NCBI GenBank assembly: GCA_946406115.1
Contig: OX291549.1
Location: 18,189,901-18,253,900 of the forward strand
Length of the DNA stretch: 64,000 nt
Source: Apoda limacodes
Lineage: Eukaryota > Arthropoda > Insecta > Lepidoptera > Limacodidae
Reading direction: 5' to 3'
Part shown: positions 1-12,383 of the stretch, piece after piece
How positions within the stretch are numbered: position 1 is the first letter of the stretch
Layout of the letters: each line of letters opens with the position of its first letter
Translations under genes and position numbers: made by a program
The notes under the pieces: generated by a model
The model's input: only the letters and a program-made list of their open reading frames with translations
The model's database searches: none
What the model was told of the DNA's origin: nothing

Positions 1-76
1 ACCGGTCCCTATCGTTAAGCCGGCTGCTCCACCGAAGACTGACGCTGGCCGACTTCGGCGCACTGAAAAGAAATAA
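1..76 (+). CDS. C-terminal tail of an unidentified gene (partial, cut by window start)
   Basis: From base 2 the frame reads PVPIVKPAAPPKTDAGRLRR followed by TEKK and a TAA at 74-76. The stretch is clearly richer in G+C and in Pro, Ala, Arg and Lys codons than the AT-rich DNA that follows, which is what suggests the end of a real coding exon. The product is a basic, proline-containing tail with no domain I recognise. The upstream part lies outside the window, so the frame cannot be confirmed. It could instead be a chance open frame of 25 codons. Confidence 0.35.
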   Translation, partial: PVPIVKPAAPPKTDAGRLRRTEKK

Positions 77-677
77 TTACAGTTAATATAGGTATCATAT
101 AGATCAGATACATTAGTTTATTACAAATATACACATATTAAGTACTAAGTGCTTGCTTACCTTAAAGAGAAATTCTTTTGCAATTCAGAGATATTTACCT
201 ACATATATTAGATAATATATTCTAATCTTAATTGTTTACCCTCTTATTATTGTTTAAAATGTTACTTTATTTATTTATTACCCTCAGATAAACAATTTTG
301 ATTGAAGTAAAAGGTTATAAAACTTAGGCAGACAGACCACAGAGAATAATATTTAATTTACTTTTACTTCTTTTCTTTTTTTTTTTTTTTTGTTTACGGC
401 TCTGGTGGCAAGGTTATTCTTCCAAATGTTAAATCGTAAAACCAGTAAAACGTTATTTTGTTATGTATATTTTTTATAAATACCTGATTGCTTGTTTATG
501 TTTTCGTGTTTAATCTGCTATATTGACCACATGCATAAATATGGCACATTTATATTGTAAACTTACAAAATTGCTTGAACCTTAATACTTAATAGGTACA
601 TTTGTTTTTCTCAGTTAACCGGCAGTATCTGTGGAATTCCTATGGCACTGTAGTGCTAAGTAACTTGCATTGAGCAC
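77..677. other. AT-rich sequence without a recognised gene
   Basis: I see no coding frame or recognisable element here. If the frame ending at 76 is real, the first part would be its 3' untranslated region. There is a homopolymer T run near 375-391. Confidence 0.5.
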
Positions 678-694
678 ACACATACACACACTAT

Positions 695-724
<30 letters not shown>
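678..724. repeat. CA/TA microsatellite
   Basis: A run of imperfect CA repeats changes into an uninterrupted AT run at about 700-724. It lies just 5' of the LINE remnant. Confidence 0.9.
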
Positions 725-725
<1 letters not shown>

Positions 726-777
726 AACATATCTTTATATAGTTTTTGTTTTTATTTTTTTATTTTTTTGTTTTTTA

Positions 778-3700
778 TTGATGAACTCATCGGGTTCTGA
801 GCCCGAAAACTTTTCTACTGCAGAGTCAAGTGAAGATCTTTCATTTCTCTCTACCGATGAACACATAAGTGATATTCTTCACGATACTTTTGCTTCCTGT
901 GAGCGTAATCTGAATATATGTCATATTAATGCTCAGAGCATTCCGGCCCACTATTCAGATCTACTTACTACTTTCAATAGCAATCGAATCCATGCGTGTC
1001 TTGTCTCTGAAACATTTTTAAAGCCCACCCTGATGTCTACCTCGTATGCACTTCCGGGCTACGTGTTAATCCGGAATGACCGCACAGGCACTTTAAAGTA
1101 ATTCAACAATCCCCATCTAATTATTCTGCTTCAATGGAATTTATTTTCATAGAAATTAATATACGTTCCACCCTATTCCTTCTTGGTGTGGTATATGCAC
1201 CCCCACTATCAACTATTTTGACCAACTAGAACAATTACTTGAAATACATTTACCTAGTTACGATCACTTTATATTGACGGGTGACTTTAATACCTGCTTG
1301 TTACGAAATGACACAAGGTCTAATAAATTGAAAGTATCCTCAAACTAAGCCCCACCTTTCATGTCAATGATTCTCATACTCTACTAGATCTTATCCTCAC
1401 TCTCCAACCCGAACGTATTTCTTCCCATGGACAGATTGCTGTGCCTGGCTTCTGTCACCATGACCTAATATTTATAATATTTGCTTCATACAAACTCAAA
1501 ACTCCAAAACCTAAACCTAAAGTCATTTTTCAGGGTAACCTTAGCTCTATAGATCAAAGCAAATTAGTCTCTGATGCTAGTTGTATCGACTGGAAACAAA
1601 TTGAGTCTTTGGATTCTTTTCACAGCAAATTAGAATCATTCAATCGGTATATCACAGAACTATATGACAATCACGCGCCAATAAAGCCAGTACGCTGCCC
1701 CATGGCTTCCAAATGAAATACGAGCTATTATGGCTCGGAGATCGTGTGAAACGTAAGCATAAAAAATTTCCTACTCAAGAGAATTGGCAAGAATTTAAAG
1801 CAGCTAGAAATCATTGCAACAAGATGGTAAGGAACGCAAAACGCCGTTTTATACATTCTAATATTGAAAACTGTTCTTCACCCGATTTGTGGAAATTTCT
1901 TCGATCTTTAGGTCTTGGGAAGTGTAGGAATGACTTAAACAATAACATAGACATAAATATGCTTAACCAACACTTCTCATCACCTATACATGTTGTCGAC
2001 CCAAAAACCAGGGATTCTACTATCAACCAAATTTCTTCAATTCCGCTTCCAAATAATACCTCCTTTACATTTGAACCTGTCTCTGATTGTAATATAAAAA
2101 AGATAATCCTTTCTCTAAAAACTAAAGCAGTGGGTAATGACGGCTTAGGTCGAGACCTGATATTGCCAATCCTTGATATTATTTTGCCTCATATTACCCA
2201 TATTATTAACTTTTCTTTGTACACTGGTTGCTTTCCAACTTCATGGAAAATGGCACACATAATACCCATCCCTAAAAAAACTGTCCCTACTGACTACGCA
2301 CATTATAGACCTATATCAATTTTGCCCTTTTTGTCCAAAGTTTTAGAAAGAGTAGTACATCACCAGTTCTCAATTTTCATAAATCGCAACAATCTTTTAA
2401 ATAGATTCCAGTCTGGATTTCGTCCAGCACATAGTACATCCACGGCCCTAATTAATATCACTGATGACATTTGACGAGCCATGGACGACCGAAAACTGAC
2501 ACTACTTGTTCTTTTAGATTTCAGTAATGAATTCAATTGCGTCAACCATGATATTCTCATGTCTATCATTCGCTCCCTAAATATATCACAATCAGCGGCA
2601 CAATGGTTCCAATCATATCTTCAGGAGCGTCAACAACGTGTACGAATAGACGAGTTTTACTCTGATTGGTGCAATGTTGATTCTGGCGTGCTATCTCCTT
2701 TATTATTCTCAGTGTTTATAAACACTTCTGTCTCAGTTATCAATTTCAGCCATTACCATCTTTATGCTGATAATCTTCAGCTCTACAGATCTTTTAGGGT
2801 AGACGAAGTTATAGAGTGTATAAATATGATCAATAAAGATCTTGAATCTATAATAAACTGGACTGAACAATATGGCCTTTCACTTAACCCTGCTAAGTCA
2901 TAATGGTAGGTAATAAAGCACTTCTAAAAAAGTTGACCAAAAAAATGTACCACCTTTAAGTTTCAACGGAGTGCAACTAAATTATTGCCAGAAGGTAAAA
3001 AATCTAGGCCTTATAATAGCAAATGATCTTTCTTGGTGACATCATGTCACCGAGGTAAGTAAAAAAATCTTTTTGACAATGCATTCCCTAAAAAGAATAA
3101 AACAATTTTTACCTCAATCAGCTAAGGTTTCTCTAGTTAACTCCCTGTTGCTTCCCATAATTGACTATGCAGATTTATGCTATCCTGACATAACTGAAGA
3201 ACTACTTAACAAACTCGACCGCCTTCTCAACTTATGCATCCGTTACATTTTCGGCTTGCGTAAGTATGATCATGTCTCCCAATATCGTACACAGTTAAAT
3301 TGGCTCAATATCCGTTTTCGCCGAAATACTCATCTACTGACATGTATTTATGGCATTCTTAATAATCCTTTATCCCCTCCTTATTTAATAGAACGATTTG
3401 AGTTCTTGGGTTCCCAAGAGCGACAGATACGGTTTTGCCGTTCTAATCTCCTCCGCACCCCTGCGCATAGTACGACATTTTATTCGGATGCGTTCACGGT
3501 CACAACAGTTTGTTTGTGGAATAATTTACCAGTAAATATTCGTAACGAAAAGTCACTAGAGAGCTTTAAAGCTTTAATGCATCGGTACTATACCGACATC
3601 CAAAATACATAGGGCAGGTATTAGTACTTTCTAGTGAACTATGCCTAAATATATATGCATTAGATATACATATATGTATGTTTATGTATAAAATTATAAA

Positions 3701-3945
3701 TAATTTATCCACCTTCTTATTTACATATTATACTTTATGACATTATTTTCTTATATACTATCTTTTATCACTTAATCTATTATCATTATTGCAGCAACTA
3801 CGATCTATTACAACAAACACTGCACAACCTCTTATTTATATCTACGTTACCAATGGTTAACTAGTAGGAAATGCCTGAAGGCATTAAGTTCACCTATATA
3901 CAAAATTAGTGCAATAAAGAATTTTATTATTATTATAATTATTAA
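778..3945 (+). mobile_element. Degenerate non-LTR retrotransposon (LINE) with endonuclease and reverse transcriptase
   Basis: This is a nearly full-length but dead LINE, read in several frames. The endonuclease start is visible at about 895-1100 (NICHINAQSIPAHYSDLLTTF), followed by a GDFN motif near 1278-1290 and a His-Asp-Leu-Ile motif near 1455. The reverse transcriptase follows at 1713-2903 with the segments WKMAHIIPIPKK, HYRPISILPFLSKVLERVV and FQSGFRPAHSTSTALI. The LDFSKAFD-type motif reads LDFSNEFN, and the catalytic YADD box reads YADN, so two catalytic aspartates are lost as well as the frame. A C-terminal region (3073-3612) with GLRKYDHVSQYRTQLNWL and CLWNNLPVNIRN is typical of Jockey/CR1-type elements. 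The 3' end carries an AATAAAG stretch and a TTATTATTATTATAATTATT tail at 3925-3945. The clade (Jockey, CR1 or Daphne-like) is a guess. The fragment at 52570-53100 belongs to the same or a close family. Confidence 0.85.
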
Positions 3946-4925
3946 GTTCGCGGAGTTATGGGATTCCTGGAGTAGGGGTTTACAGGTGGATAACGTCGTT
4001 GGTACGGTCTCGTTTTCCTTTTCCTCCTTACTCCATTCTAGTATGCGGTATCAACTAAAAGCTGTTGTCCTGAGGGATATTTTGGGTCATCACCCTTAGG
4101 TGCCCCTGCCGACAGACGTCCTGGATCTCTCGTCCGGTCTGCAGTTGGCCGATGAAAGGTTCTACCTACCTGATCCTGTAGCGTTTCTGCTTGGCGCTGA
4201 TGTCCTTGGGTTGCTTGTATTGGATAAGGCCATTTTACTCCAGCCAGGTGGGTTGGTCGCTGTTCCGACTGATCTCGGATCTGTAATTATGAGCCCAGCA
4301 CATTATCTCGCCAGTCAGGCGTGTACAGATTCGTCGGTGCAGGTGGGATTCTTGCTCGCTGACTCCCTCCAGCGTTTTTGAGACATCGAATAGCCCCTGG
4401 CATCACGGACTCGACCAGTTGACGACGAGTGCAAGTCGTATTTTCTCGGCAATACGGGTCGCCTAAATTTTGGTCGGTTTTTAACTCGCCTGTGTCTTCT
4501 GGAAAATAGCCGAAAAACGGTTATTATCCATGGAGCGCCGGATGCGTCGTGATAGGAAAATCCGCACAAAATATGTAGATTTTATTCGCGAATATGAATC
4601 CCTAGGTCACATGTCGGTTTCGCAGTTGGAGTTGGAAGGCAAAGAACATTATTTTGATCCATATCACGCCGTCTTTAAAAATGGTAAGATACGGGTGGTG
4701 TTCGATGGGTGTATTCTTAAACGACTGCCTGATGTCGGGACCAAAGCTTCAGGTAGACATCTCGGACATCTTAACTGGGTTTCGTCGCCACCATGTTGTG
4801 TTTGTGGCTGACATTAAGATGATGTTGATGATGATGAAGGAAAGTCAAAACTGTACATTGAATATTTTTTTAAAAGAATACTTGGGGTGTGATCTACAAT
4901 CGATAACGAAGCCAAAAATATAGTT
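3946..4925 (+). pseudogene. BEL/Pao retrotransposon pol fragment (protease to start of reverse transcriptase)
   Basis: Translation across shifting frames gives successive parts of a BEL/Pao polyprotein. At 4100-4330 is the aspartic-protease C-terminal region, with LQLADERFYLPD followed by VAFLLGADVLG. At 4370-4520 is the linker region with DECKSYFLGNTGRLNFGRFL. At 4530-4720 is the start of reverse transcriptase, with YVDFIREYESLGHM, YHAVFKNGKIRVVFDG and, after a +1 shift, SLNDCLMSGPKLQVDI-type sequence (NDCLMSGPKLQVDISDIL) to about 4810. Several frameshifts and in-frame stops show it is dead. No LTR is visible on either side, so this is an internal fragment. It starts right where the upstream LINE tail ends. 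Confidence 0.75.
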
Positions 4926-5202
4926 TTTAGAATTTTTGTATGTTTGTCTGTATGTATGTTCGGGATAAACTCAAAAAGTACAGCATGGATTTACTTCAAA
5001 TTTGGCACGAATATTATTAGGAAGTCGGGTCAACATATAGGTTACATATTATCACGCTATCACCTACGGGGAACGAGTAGTGAACCTTTATTTCTTCAAC
5101 GCATTCTGTAACAACGTGTAATCTTTTTTCATGTCGCATATAAACTTAAGTGAGATGTGGAACTAGATATTTTCTACTCACACATAGCCATTTATTAACC
5201 GA
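4926..5202. repeat. Dispersed repeat fragment ('tgttcgggataaactcaaaa' type)
   Basis: The stretch from about 4945 ('tgtatgttcgggataaactc') through 'ggattt...ttcaaatttggcacgaat' resembles a non-coding repeat widespread in Lepidoptera. This is recognised from memory. No open frame is present. Confidence 0.4.
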
Positions 5203-5545
5203 CTTCAAAAAAAGGAGGAGGTTCTCAATTCGTCGAAATCTTTTTTTTATGTATGTTACCCGATTTCTCGAAGACGCCTGGACCGATTCGAGAAATTATT
5301 TTTTTATTTAAAAGGTTATACTTTCCAGGTGGTCCTATATTATTAAAGTGAATTTAAAACTAAAACTTTTGTAGAAAAAAATAATAATTAATGTGAATTT
5401 GGAACTGGTGAAACGCCTTTTATGTTGATGATTGTATAAAACTTTGTTACGAGTATGGATGTTTTTAGTGTACAAGAAAAAAAAAAGCAATTCGTCACTC
5501 AAAAGAAAAAAATAAAAAAAAATTAACAAAAAAAAAAACAACCGT
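5203..5545 (+). repeat. ACCGACTTCAAAAAAGGAGG dispersed repeat, copy 1
   Basis: It begins 'accgacttcaaaaaaaggag' at about 5200. It contains 'gtatgttacccgatttctcg', 'gaactggtgaaacgccttttatg' (first 20 bases from about 5402) and a long A-rich tail. The same sequence occurs in inverted orientation at 25265-25580 and, shortened, at 34975-35105 and 59679-59880. It is non-coding and is a widespread lepidopteran repeat by memory. Confidence 0.7.
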
Positions 5546-5557
5546 CTTAAAAAAGAT

Positions 5558-5730
5558 GCACTAAAAAGGTAAAAATAATTACTAATTTCCAAAAATTTGA
5601 TCTGTTTGAAGTTGGTGTCTATGTGCCTATGTAACAGTTTATAACACACTTTGCTTGCATGACACCAACTTTAAACTGTAATTAAGATGCGATTTTTGGA
5701 ATTTAGTAATTATTTTTACCTTTTTAGTGC
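5558..5730. mobile_element. Small fold-back element (MITE) with 39-bp terminal inverted repeats
   Basis: The left arm 5558-5596 (starts GCACTAAAAAGGTAAAAATA) and the right arm 5692-5730 (ends TTATTTTTACCTTTTTAGTGC, last 20 bases complementary to the left start) are inverted copies with one mismatch over 39 bases. The centre is about 95 bp and non-coding. A copy of the left arm and centre recurs at 25150-25263 without the right arm. The superfamily is unknown and no clear target duplication was found. Confidence 0.75.
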
Positions 5731-6341
5731 TTCACCCGTTGTTTTTTGTTATGTTAAAAATTCGTGTAAAGTCATAACTTAGATGTGTAATATAATTTTT
5801 CACCATATAAAAATGGTTCCTATTTGATAACTAGACGGCGATGGCGTCGGCGATATCGAGAAGTCCTATAAGTATGTATTTTTACCCTATTCTGTATTCT
5901 TTATTCATTATTTTCTTCATCTGCTTCAGTCACAACTTATGACTTAATTCATCAGAATCACCATTAAGTCGTTTATTCAAAGCAGGCTGAAAATCAGCAC
6001 TTTTTGACGGTCAATTTTACAAAAGACAGTCTCTCCCTGTTATTGCACTTCCTGTAGATATGAAATGTAAAGAAGAAACGGGTAAATAAATGTTATTTCC
6101 AAAGGTTTCATCGTAGGTATTTTTGATGCTGTATAGCGTTCACGCAGACGACTTCGCGGGCAGCCGCTAGTTAATTTATAAAATCGTGACACTAAGGAAT
6201 TTGTTAACAAACAAACGATAACTTTCCGCATTTGGTTTGCGTTTACACAAACCAACAAACTTGACCTCCTTATAATATTAGTATTGACAAAAGCGAAAGA
6301 TAACATATCGTAAAACCTTAGATTTTGGCTAATTAAAAATA
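5731..6341. other. No gene recognised
   Basis: AT-rich sequence. Near 6140-6170 'gacttcgcgggcagccgcta' is a short end-fragment of a common lepidopteran repeat. The open frame on the - strand here shows no similarity that I recognise. Confidence 0.5.
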
Positions 6342-7345
6342 ATGTCCTATTGTCAGTATAACACATCAAACTTAACTAAATTCTGTAGCGTGGATCACAA
6401 AACACCAGTCTACGCGTGTTTTCTGTTCCTCTCTAAGGCATTCGACATGGCCTCCTACAGGGAATCATGGGAAAAGCTTTCAGATGTGGAGTTCCCTGCC
6501 GAGCTTATAGTTATATTTTCAAATTAGTATAATAATAACCAAATAAATTTTGTGAAATAGGCAAACACACTTTCTGACCCCTATAAGCTAGAGTGCGGAG
6601 TGGGGCAGGGTAGTCTAACCTCCCCAACGCTATTCAATACTTATGTAAACCAGTTGATTGGTGAACTAAGCAGCACGTATGCTGGATGTCGCTTGGACAA
6701 CAAAAATCTTAATAACATCAGTTATGCGGATGACATTGTGCTGCTGAGTCCATCAATCGGTGGTAATAGAAGGTAAGTGGCTTTTTGCAAATGGGGGTGC
6801 GGTGCAACATGGCCAAAATATATACCTCCAGTAAAATTAAATGGTGTGACTCTGAAAAGGGTAAAGCAGTTTAAGTATCTAGGCCATGTTCGCCAAGGAC
6901 GACTGTGATATCGATAGAAAATGCAGGGCTTTGGCTGTAAGAAGTAATATCGTCGCGCGCAGGTTTGCTAAATGCTCCCGTGAGGTAAAAATAATGTTTG
7001 TTAAAAGCTTTTTGCCAGACATTTAATACAAGTAGCCTGTGGACCAACTACTCTAAAAGAGCATGCGAAGCCCTGCGTATTCAGTATAATTATGCGTTCT
7101 GGGCGCTGTTTGGGCTTCCCCGTCATGGCAGTGCCTTAAGAACATAGACAATACACTATATTGAAAAGGAATTCAGGAATGTTTGCGGAGACCCGTACAG
7201 ACGATTTCTTTGCAATAACGGCAAAAGAGTTGTCTCTGTCGTGCACAGGTTATGGGAAAGCACAAACGGTCTACTAAGTGTGTTCGCAGAAAAACTGGGC
7301 AGGTACACCAAGCTAAATATAATGGTGTAGCCCAGTGAATCTACC
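6342..7345 (+). pseudogene. LINE reverse transcriptase remnant, second family
   Basis: Translation in shifting frames gives VYACFLFLSKAFDMASYRES at about 6400-6465 (reverse transcriptase motif with the catalytic Asp in AFD), then LECGVGQGSLTSPTLFNTYV near 6590-6650, and SYADDIVLLSPSIG near 6720-6765, the catalytic box with both aspartates present. A thumb/C-terminal region follows, with LNGVTLKRVKQFKYLGH near 6838-6890 and a terminal VCGDPYRRFLCNNGKRVVSV near 7180-7240. Frame is lost at several places, and segments are missing between the motifs. This differs from the LINE at 778-3945 and from the LINE A family. The frame ends at TAG 7328-7330. Confidence 0.75.
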
Positions 7346-9020
7346 AAACAAACAATAAAATTATATTGCTAAGTATTTTAAATTTTAATTATTTTTAGTA
7401 TTTAATTAATTTTGTCTATGTAATCAAATTAAATTGAACAGACACATTTAGGTTTATGTACCTATAGTGTATTACTTAATATTAAGCTAAATTGTGTATG
7501 GTCCATACTAATAATTAAATTAAAAATAAGTATACTTGCTTTGTATCGTGTGTATTGTTTCTTCATTCTCGTTTTATTATTTCGAAAAGGAAATATTAAT
7601 TTGCTTGAGAAAAAAACAACAAATGTAGCCCTTTTAAATCTTAAAGCATGGAAACGTGATTCACGTTTATCAATGTTTGATCTTCTCTGTTTGTGTTGCG
7701 AGTTTATTAGTTCGGTTTATAGATCTTTATTTCCTATTAAGACAAAAAGTCACTTACATGAGAAAAAACAAGTTTACATTAATAATAATAATAATCCGGT
7801 ATAGGTGGTAATTACTAGCAATTCTTAATACAATAATATATGGTTAGGTCGAAATATTTTACAATTACAAACAGCAGGTAACAAAGAAGCGAGCTCATTA
7901 GATAACTGGTTATAGTAACCCATTTGCTGGGTCGTGGTTCAAGTGAAAGTTATGAGCGATTTTATATTTTTTTTTTTTTAGTTTTATGCTAATTAATTAT
8001 GTTACGTATGTACGTATGTTAACAATTTCCTTTTAAAAATATGGTGTGAGTTTGCTTCTTTGATATCTTTTGGAAGACTTAGTTCCATGTATAAATACCA
8101 TTGCACATAATATGTGCAATTATAATATTATAATCGGATCATTCAGCTCTCACAGCTGCTCTTACCAGTCAAAAAACTTTAAACATATATATATATATTA
8201 CAATCCTGTAGGTACGTAATAGATTTTGATTGGCCCCCAGATTCTGCTTGCCTAAGGGCTCCTTAATGGCTTAATACAGTCATGAAGGACTTAACTTTTA
8301 ACATTTGTGTCACAAATCAGCATTAAATTAAACAAAATGTATAAACATAAAGTTTGCGACGTCACTCCCAATCGACCACAACCACAACAAATAAACCAGA
8401 CTTGTGGCTTTTTTATTTTACATAAATATCATGCTAAGCCATTGTGGAACATTGAAATAAGTCTCTCATGCATTGGTAAGGCACATTGCAATTTTACATA
8501 CCTACGCGATTTATTGCTAATTTTCGTCGAACTTGAGTTGGCCCGAACCCTTAGATAAGTTTTGGATTACAAATAGCGGCATTTTTATTCTGTTATAGAC
8601 ATTTATATTACTTTATACATTTGTTTGTTTACAAATATTTGAAGTATTTTGTTACTAAATATTCTACTATAATACTCATTAGTTCTTTTTTGATACTAGT
8701 TACTAGTTACTATTTCCCAATATTCATCTAGTTACTAATTAAAGTGATTCGAAGTAAATTTTATGTATGTAAGGGTATATAAAATATGGTAAGATGCACA
8801 CAATTAGAATGCGTTTCGTATCGAAATATAAGCAAGTAACATAATAATAAAGAAAAACTTAATTTAAAATTAAATAACGTAAGCTATTTTTCAATTATTA
8901 ATTTCAAGCATCGTTTTGTCATGACTTTGTCTTACTCACAAATGCATCAATGCACAACGTTATTTTAACGGATGTTCAATTTATTGCATTGCGTTGCAGG
9001 TTATAATGTTACATAATATT
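7346..9020. other. No gene recognised; AT-rich intergenic DNA
   Basis: Several short open frames occur (for example 7541-7804 and 8307-8558), but none has domain-like sequence. Near 7880-7955 is a weak tRNA-like stretch (…gggtcgtggttcaagtg) that could be an eroded SINE head. Otherwise nothing is recognised. Confidence 0.5.
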
Positions 9021-9435
9021 CTATTTTTTTATACCACTAATGCGGCAAACAAGCCAACAGTCCACCTGATGTTGAGCATTCACCATGGTCTCGGGACGCT
9101 TGCAACACCAGGGACATCCCTCACGCGTTACCGTTTCTTTGAATATCTAATCACTTATTTCTTGAATATACTGTAGTCGTTAGAGAAAATCTTGGCAGAG
9201 AGCTCAATCCACAACCTAAGCGTTTGCGGGAAGAAGTGTGTGTGTGTGTTTAAAGGTGTGAGGATAAATTCCCTGCCGATTGCAAGCGGTGCGATGGTAG
9301 AGATGGTGATGGTGCGTGGGCATCATTTCAAGCAATTCTTCAGAACACCATATCTAAGCATATCTAAGCGGGAGAACACACTTGAATTTTGTGAATATCA
9401 TTATTCCACAGTAACAACTCCAGATCATTGAGCTA
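9021..9435 (-). mobile_element. LINE A family, 5'-truncated 3' end, antisense copy
   Basis: Read on the - strand, this is the 3' coding end and 3' UTR of the LINE family also seen at 48030-49757 and 57655-58400. The 3' terminus at about 9024 is 'ttttttataccactaatgcg' on the + strand, i.e. the A-rich tail. Upstream in the element come the segments homologous to 'ctgccaaggttttctctaag' and to 'gcaaacgcttaggttgtgga'. It is decayed by small indels, and a short GTGTGTGT expansion lies at 9237-9250. Confidence 0.75.
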
Positions 9436-10559
9436 CGAGTACAAGCGTAAACATTCAAATTGATTGTCTTTTCAAAACATTTTGATAATAAAAAACTCAC
9501 TAATAAAAAATAACATGTTTGGATATATTTTTTATATTATATCACACATTACACATCAGTGGTGAATTCGTCATAAAATCTAAAGTATCTATTGTATATT
9601 ATATGTATAAAATAAGCAAAATATGACATATATATATACTGATACAAAACCACCTCTTATGATTCCTAACCAATTACATGAATAAAAGTTAGAAATAAAA
9701 AAAAATTACATCGATTGACATACTGCTCAAAACCATCGTAACGGAGGTCTAAGAAATCTATCTGCCTTCATAATTAATAATTTCCATTCCCACTGTTATT
9801 GATTTTTATTATTACCTTGTAGGAATATTTTTATTTCACATGAAATTTCTCACATTTACCATTTTTCTTGTGGTTTTAAAAAGTCAAATTAAGCTCTCTT
9901 CGGATCCGATGCCCTCTGCATTGCAGTCATACCTGCAATCCATGTTTCTAAACTATTCATGATTCCCATGTGTATACAGCTCATTGAATTGGATTTGAAA
10001 GTTGCTTACATACATAATCTTTTTTAAAAATTAAATAACAATTGGTGTGTAAATTATTTATAATATTACGAATACTACTGTAATATTTTGGTAATTAACA
10101 ATACGAATATATGACTTAAGAACTCGCATTAGGCGAATAATTAAAGAGAGTAGGTATTACAGTAAATTTGATCAATTAGTATATCTGTTAATAACACTTC
10201 AGATAGAGTAACCATCAAAAACACACTTAAGATACCTAAATAGGTTTTAAGACAGATGGGATTTTAGCGAGACAAACACACAGCAATTCAATTTAATATA
10301 TGTATATAGGTTACATGTACCGTGTTCGAAATGATACTTAATGTTTTTTCAACACTCGCAGCAAAGTAGTTTGTTCAAAATCTAACACTTTCCTTTAATT
10401 TAACGTATATCATTACTTCCCAGAATTCGTTCCTTTTAAGCAACACTATCGAATGGTGTAATAATATAGTGTTTTTCTTTCAAAGTCAACGGGTTCGATT
10501 TTTTCCTGTTTCAGTTTTCATTACAATCGGGCCCTACACTTTTTTGAGTACTTTTCGCT
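9436..10559. other. No gene recognised
   Basis: AT-rich DNA without a coding frame above background and with no repeat that I could place. Confidence 0.5.
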
Positions 10560-11002
10560 ATTATTCATAGTTTTGGATACGTTTGATTGACCCTGTATAT
10601 ATAAACATCAATTGACGTTTGTTAGTCTCACAAAAAGTCGAGAACGGCTAGACCAATTTGAATAATTCTTTTTTTGTTGTGTTCATTATTGTTAGAGCAA
10701 GATTTATATGTAAGAAAAAAGGAGTCTAGTACGAGTCGGACTCGCGCACTAAAGGTAATTAAATATTGGTAAGTTGTTGTGCACACGCCGCGAAACGTTT
10801 CTGACAAAGAAAGAACTGGTCAAGTGCGAGTCGGACGTACTAAGGGTACACCAATTGAATTGAAATTTTGGTAAATTGTTGTTCACAAGGTTTCTGAATT
10901 AGTCCAACTATTTCGGAATAGGTGGCACGACAGTTCTTTCAAAAAAGAGAAACAACGTTTGCCGGGTTTTTAAATTAGTACAACCATGTCATAACCATAA
11001 AT
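10560..11002. repeat. Degenerate GGCCAAGTGCGAGTC-type repeat fragments
   Basis: Contains 'acgtttgttagtctcacaaa' with 'gtcgagaacggctagaccaa' near 10615-10655 and two partial heads 'agtacgagtcggactcgcgc' (10727) and 'gtcaagtgcgagtcggacgt' (10819). These are end-fragments of the repeat whose better copy follows at 11003. Confidence 0.5.
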
Positions 11003-11887
11003 CGGCCAAGTGCGAGTTGGACTCGCGCACGAATGTGGTTGTGGAATGAGCTCCCTGCCAAGGTTTTCTCTAAGGACTACAGTATGCGGTTCTTCAAAAA
11101 AGAAGTTATTAGATTTCTGAAGGGTCGGCAACGCGCGAGTGAGGCCCTTGGTGTTGCAAACGTCCATAGGCTACGGTGACCGCTTACCATCAGGCGGACC
11201 GTATGCTTGTTTGCCACCTAATTGGTATAAAAAAAAAAAACGAAGGGTTCCGTACCATTATCTATAAAAACGGCAAAAAAATCACGTTTGTTGTATGGAA
11301 TGCCCCCCCTTAAATATTTGTTTTAATTTTAGAATGTTATTATTTTATTTTTCTATAATTATTCATCGTTCATTTACTTTTGTTTTATACCAGTTTTACA
11401 GATGTACTTACTTATTTCATATAAGTAACTTTTAATGGAATCTGTACGAAAATTTCACTTTTCCATGTACTTTTTATAACTTTGTCGACTAGTACTCATT
11501 AGCCTGTAAAGTATAATTACCCGTGATAGTTTTCCTTTTAAATTCATTATATGCACTACCACCGTAATTTTTTTAACATTTCTAAATACTATACTTTCGC
11601 TGGTAGAGACACTTGACTCTAACAAAAATTAGTACTTTGAAGCTAAATTTTTCGCAAACTAAATCAAAAAATGATCTTTGCAATGTTTTTGGAATTTCTA
11701 TCCAACGATACCCCACACGATGGAGCAGACGAGAAAACCCCTAAAAAATTGTCGGCTTGATCAATGTGTATATCTCTGCCAAATTGCAGCTTTCTCGTAT
11801 GAGTAGTTTTTGAACTAAGCCGCGAACAGACGGACGAACGACATGGCGAAAATATAAGGGTTCCTTGTTGACTACGGAACCCTAAAA
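11003..11887 (+). repeat. GGCCAAGTGCGAGTC…GGGTTCCGTA repeat, interrupted by a LINE
   Basis: The head 'cggccaagtgcgagttggac' (11003) with 'tcgcgcacgaa' continues, after a LINE insertion, as 'gggttccgtaccattatcta' (11245). It ends at about 11887 with 'gggttccttgttgactacgg' and 'aaccctaaaaa'. It is a non-coding interspersed repeat typical of Lepidoptera (from memory). Other copies lie at 20393-20990 and 63351-63621, with partial ones at 17690-17745 and 18015-18058. Confidence 0.7.
11034..11239 (+). mobile_element. LINE A 3'-end insertion with ACGAA target duplication
   Basis: A 206-bp, 5'-truncated LINE A copy. It starts 'tgtggttgtggaatgagctc' and ends '…ttgccacctaattggtataa' plus an A run. The 5 bases ACGAA occur at 11029-11033 and again at 11240-11244, and removing the insert restores the host repeat 'gcgcacgaagggttccgtac'. 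This is a clean nested insertion and among the better preserved LINE A ends in the window. Confidence 0.85.
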
Positions 11888-12383
11888 AAGAGAATCAAGT
11901 TTGCCGGGTCAGGTAGTTTTGTAATAAAATGCAGTACAAAATTATGAATGACTTAAGAGTCATCTTCTGAATAATGCATCTCATGCAACTTGATATGTAT
12001 TATTCCGAAGATAAGGTATCGCTATCGTTTTAAGTCGCAGACGTATAAGTTACATTGGTACAATTTTTTTAACCACTGATAAGAGTATAGTTGTTACAAC
12101 ATTTTCCTGCGATTGTCAATCCTGCGCGAATACTTAAAACTAATGACATTAGCGGCAATTTCACGCGATTTCTTAATTATGATTTAACTCGGCAGAATTA
12201 GTCTAAGTTAAACATAATTTTACTTTCCTATCGTACAATTAAATTAAAAAAAAAATTTAAAACTGGTGTTGTGAAGCAAATTAAGGGGCCGATTTTTTGG
12301 TGTAAATTTTATCTGAGTATCTTTGATAGATCAGAAGACAAATTTACGACGGAAAAAAGCGTCCAAATTATTATTTTTTTAAA
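11888..12383. other. No gene recognised
   Basis: AT-rich DNA with no recognisable coding or repeat feature. Confidence 0.45.
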
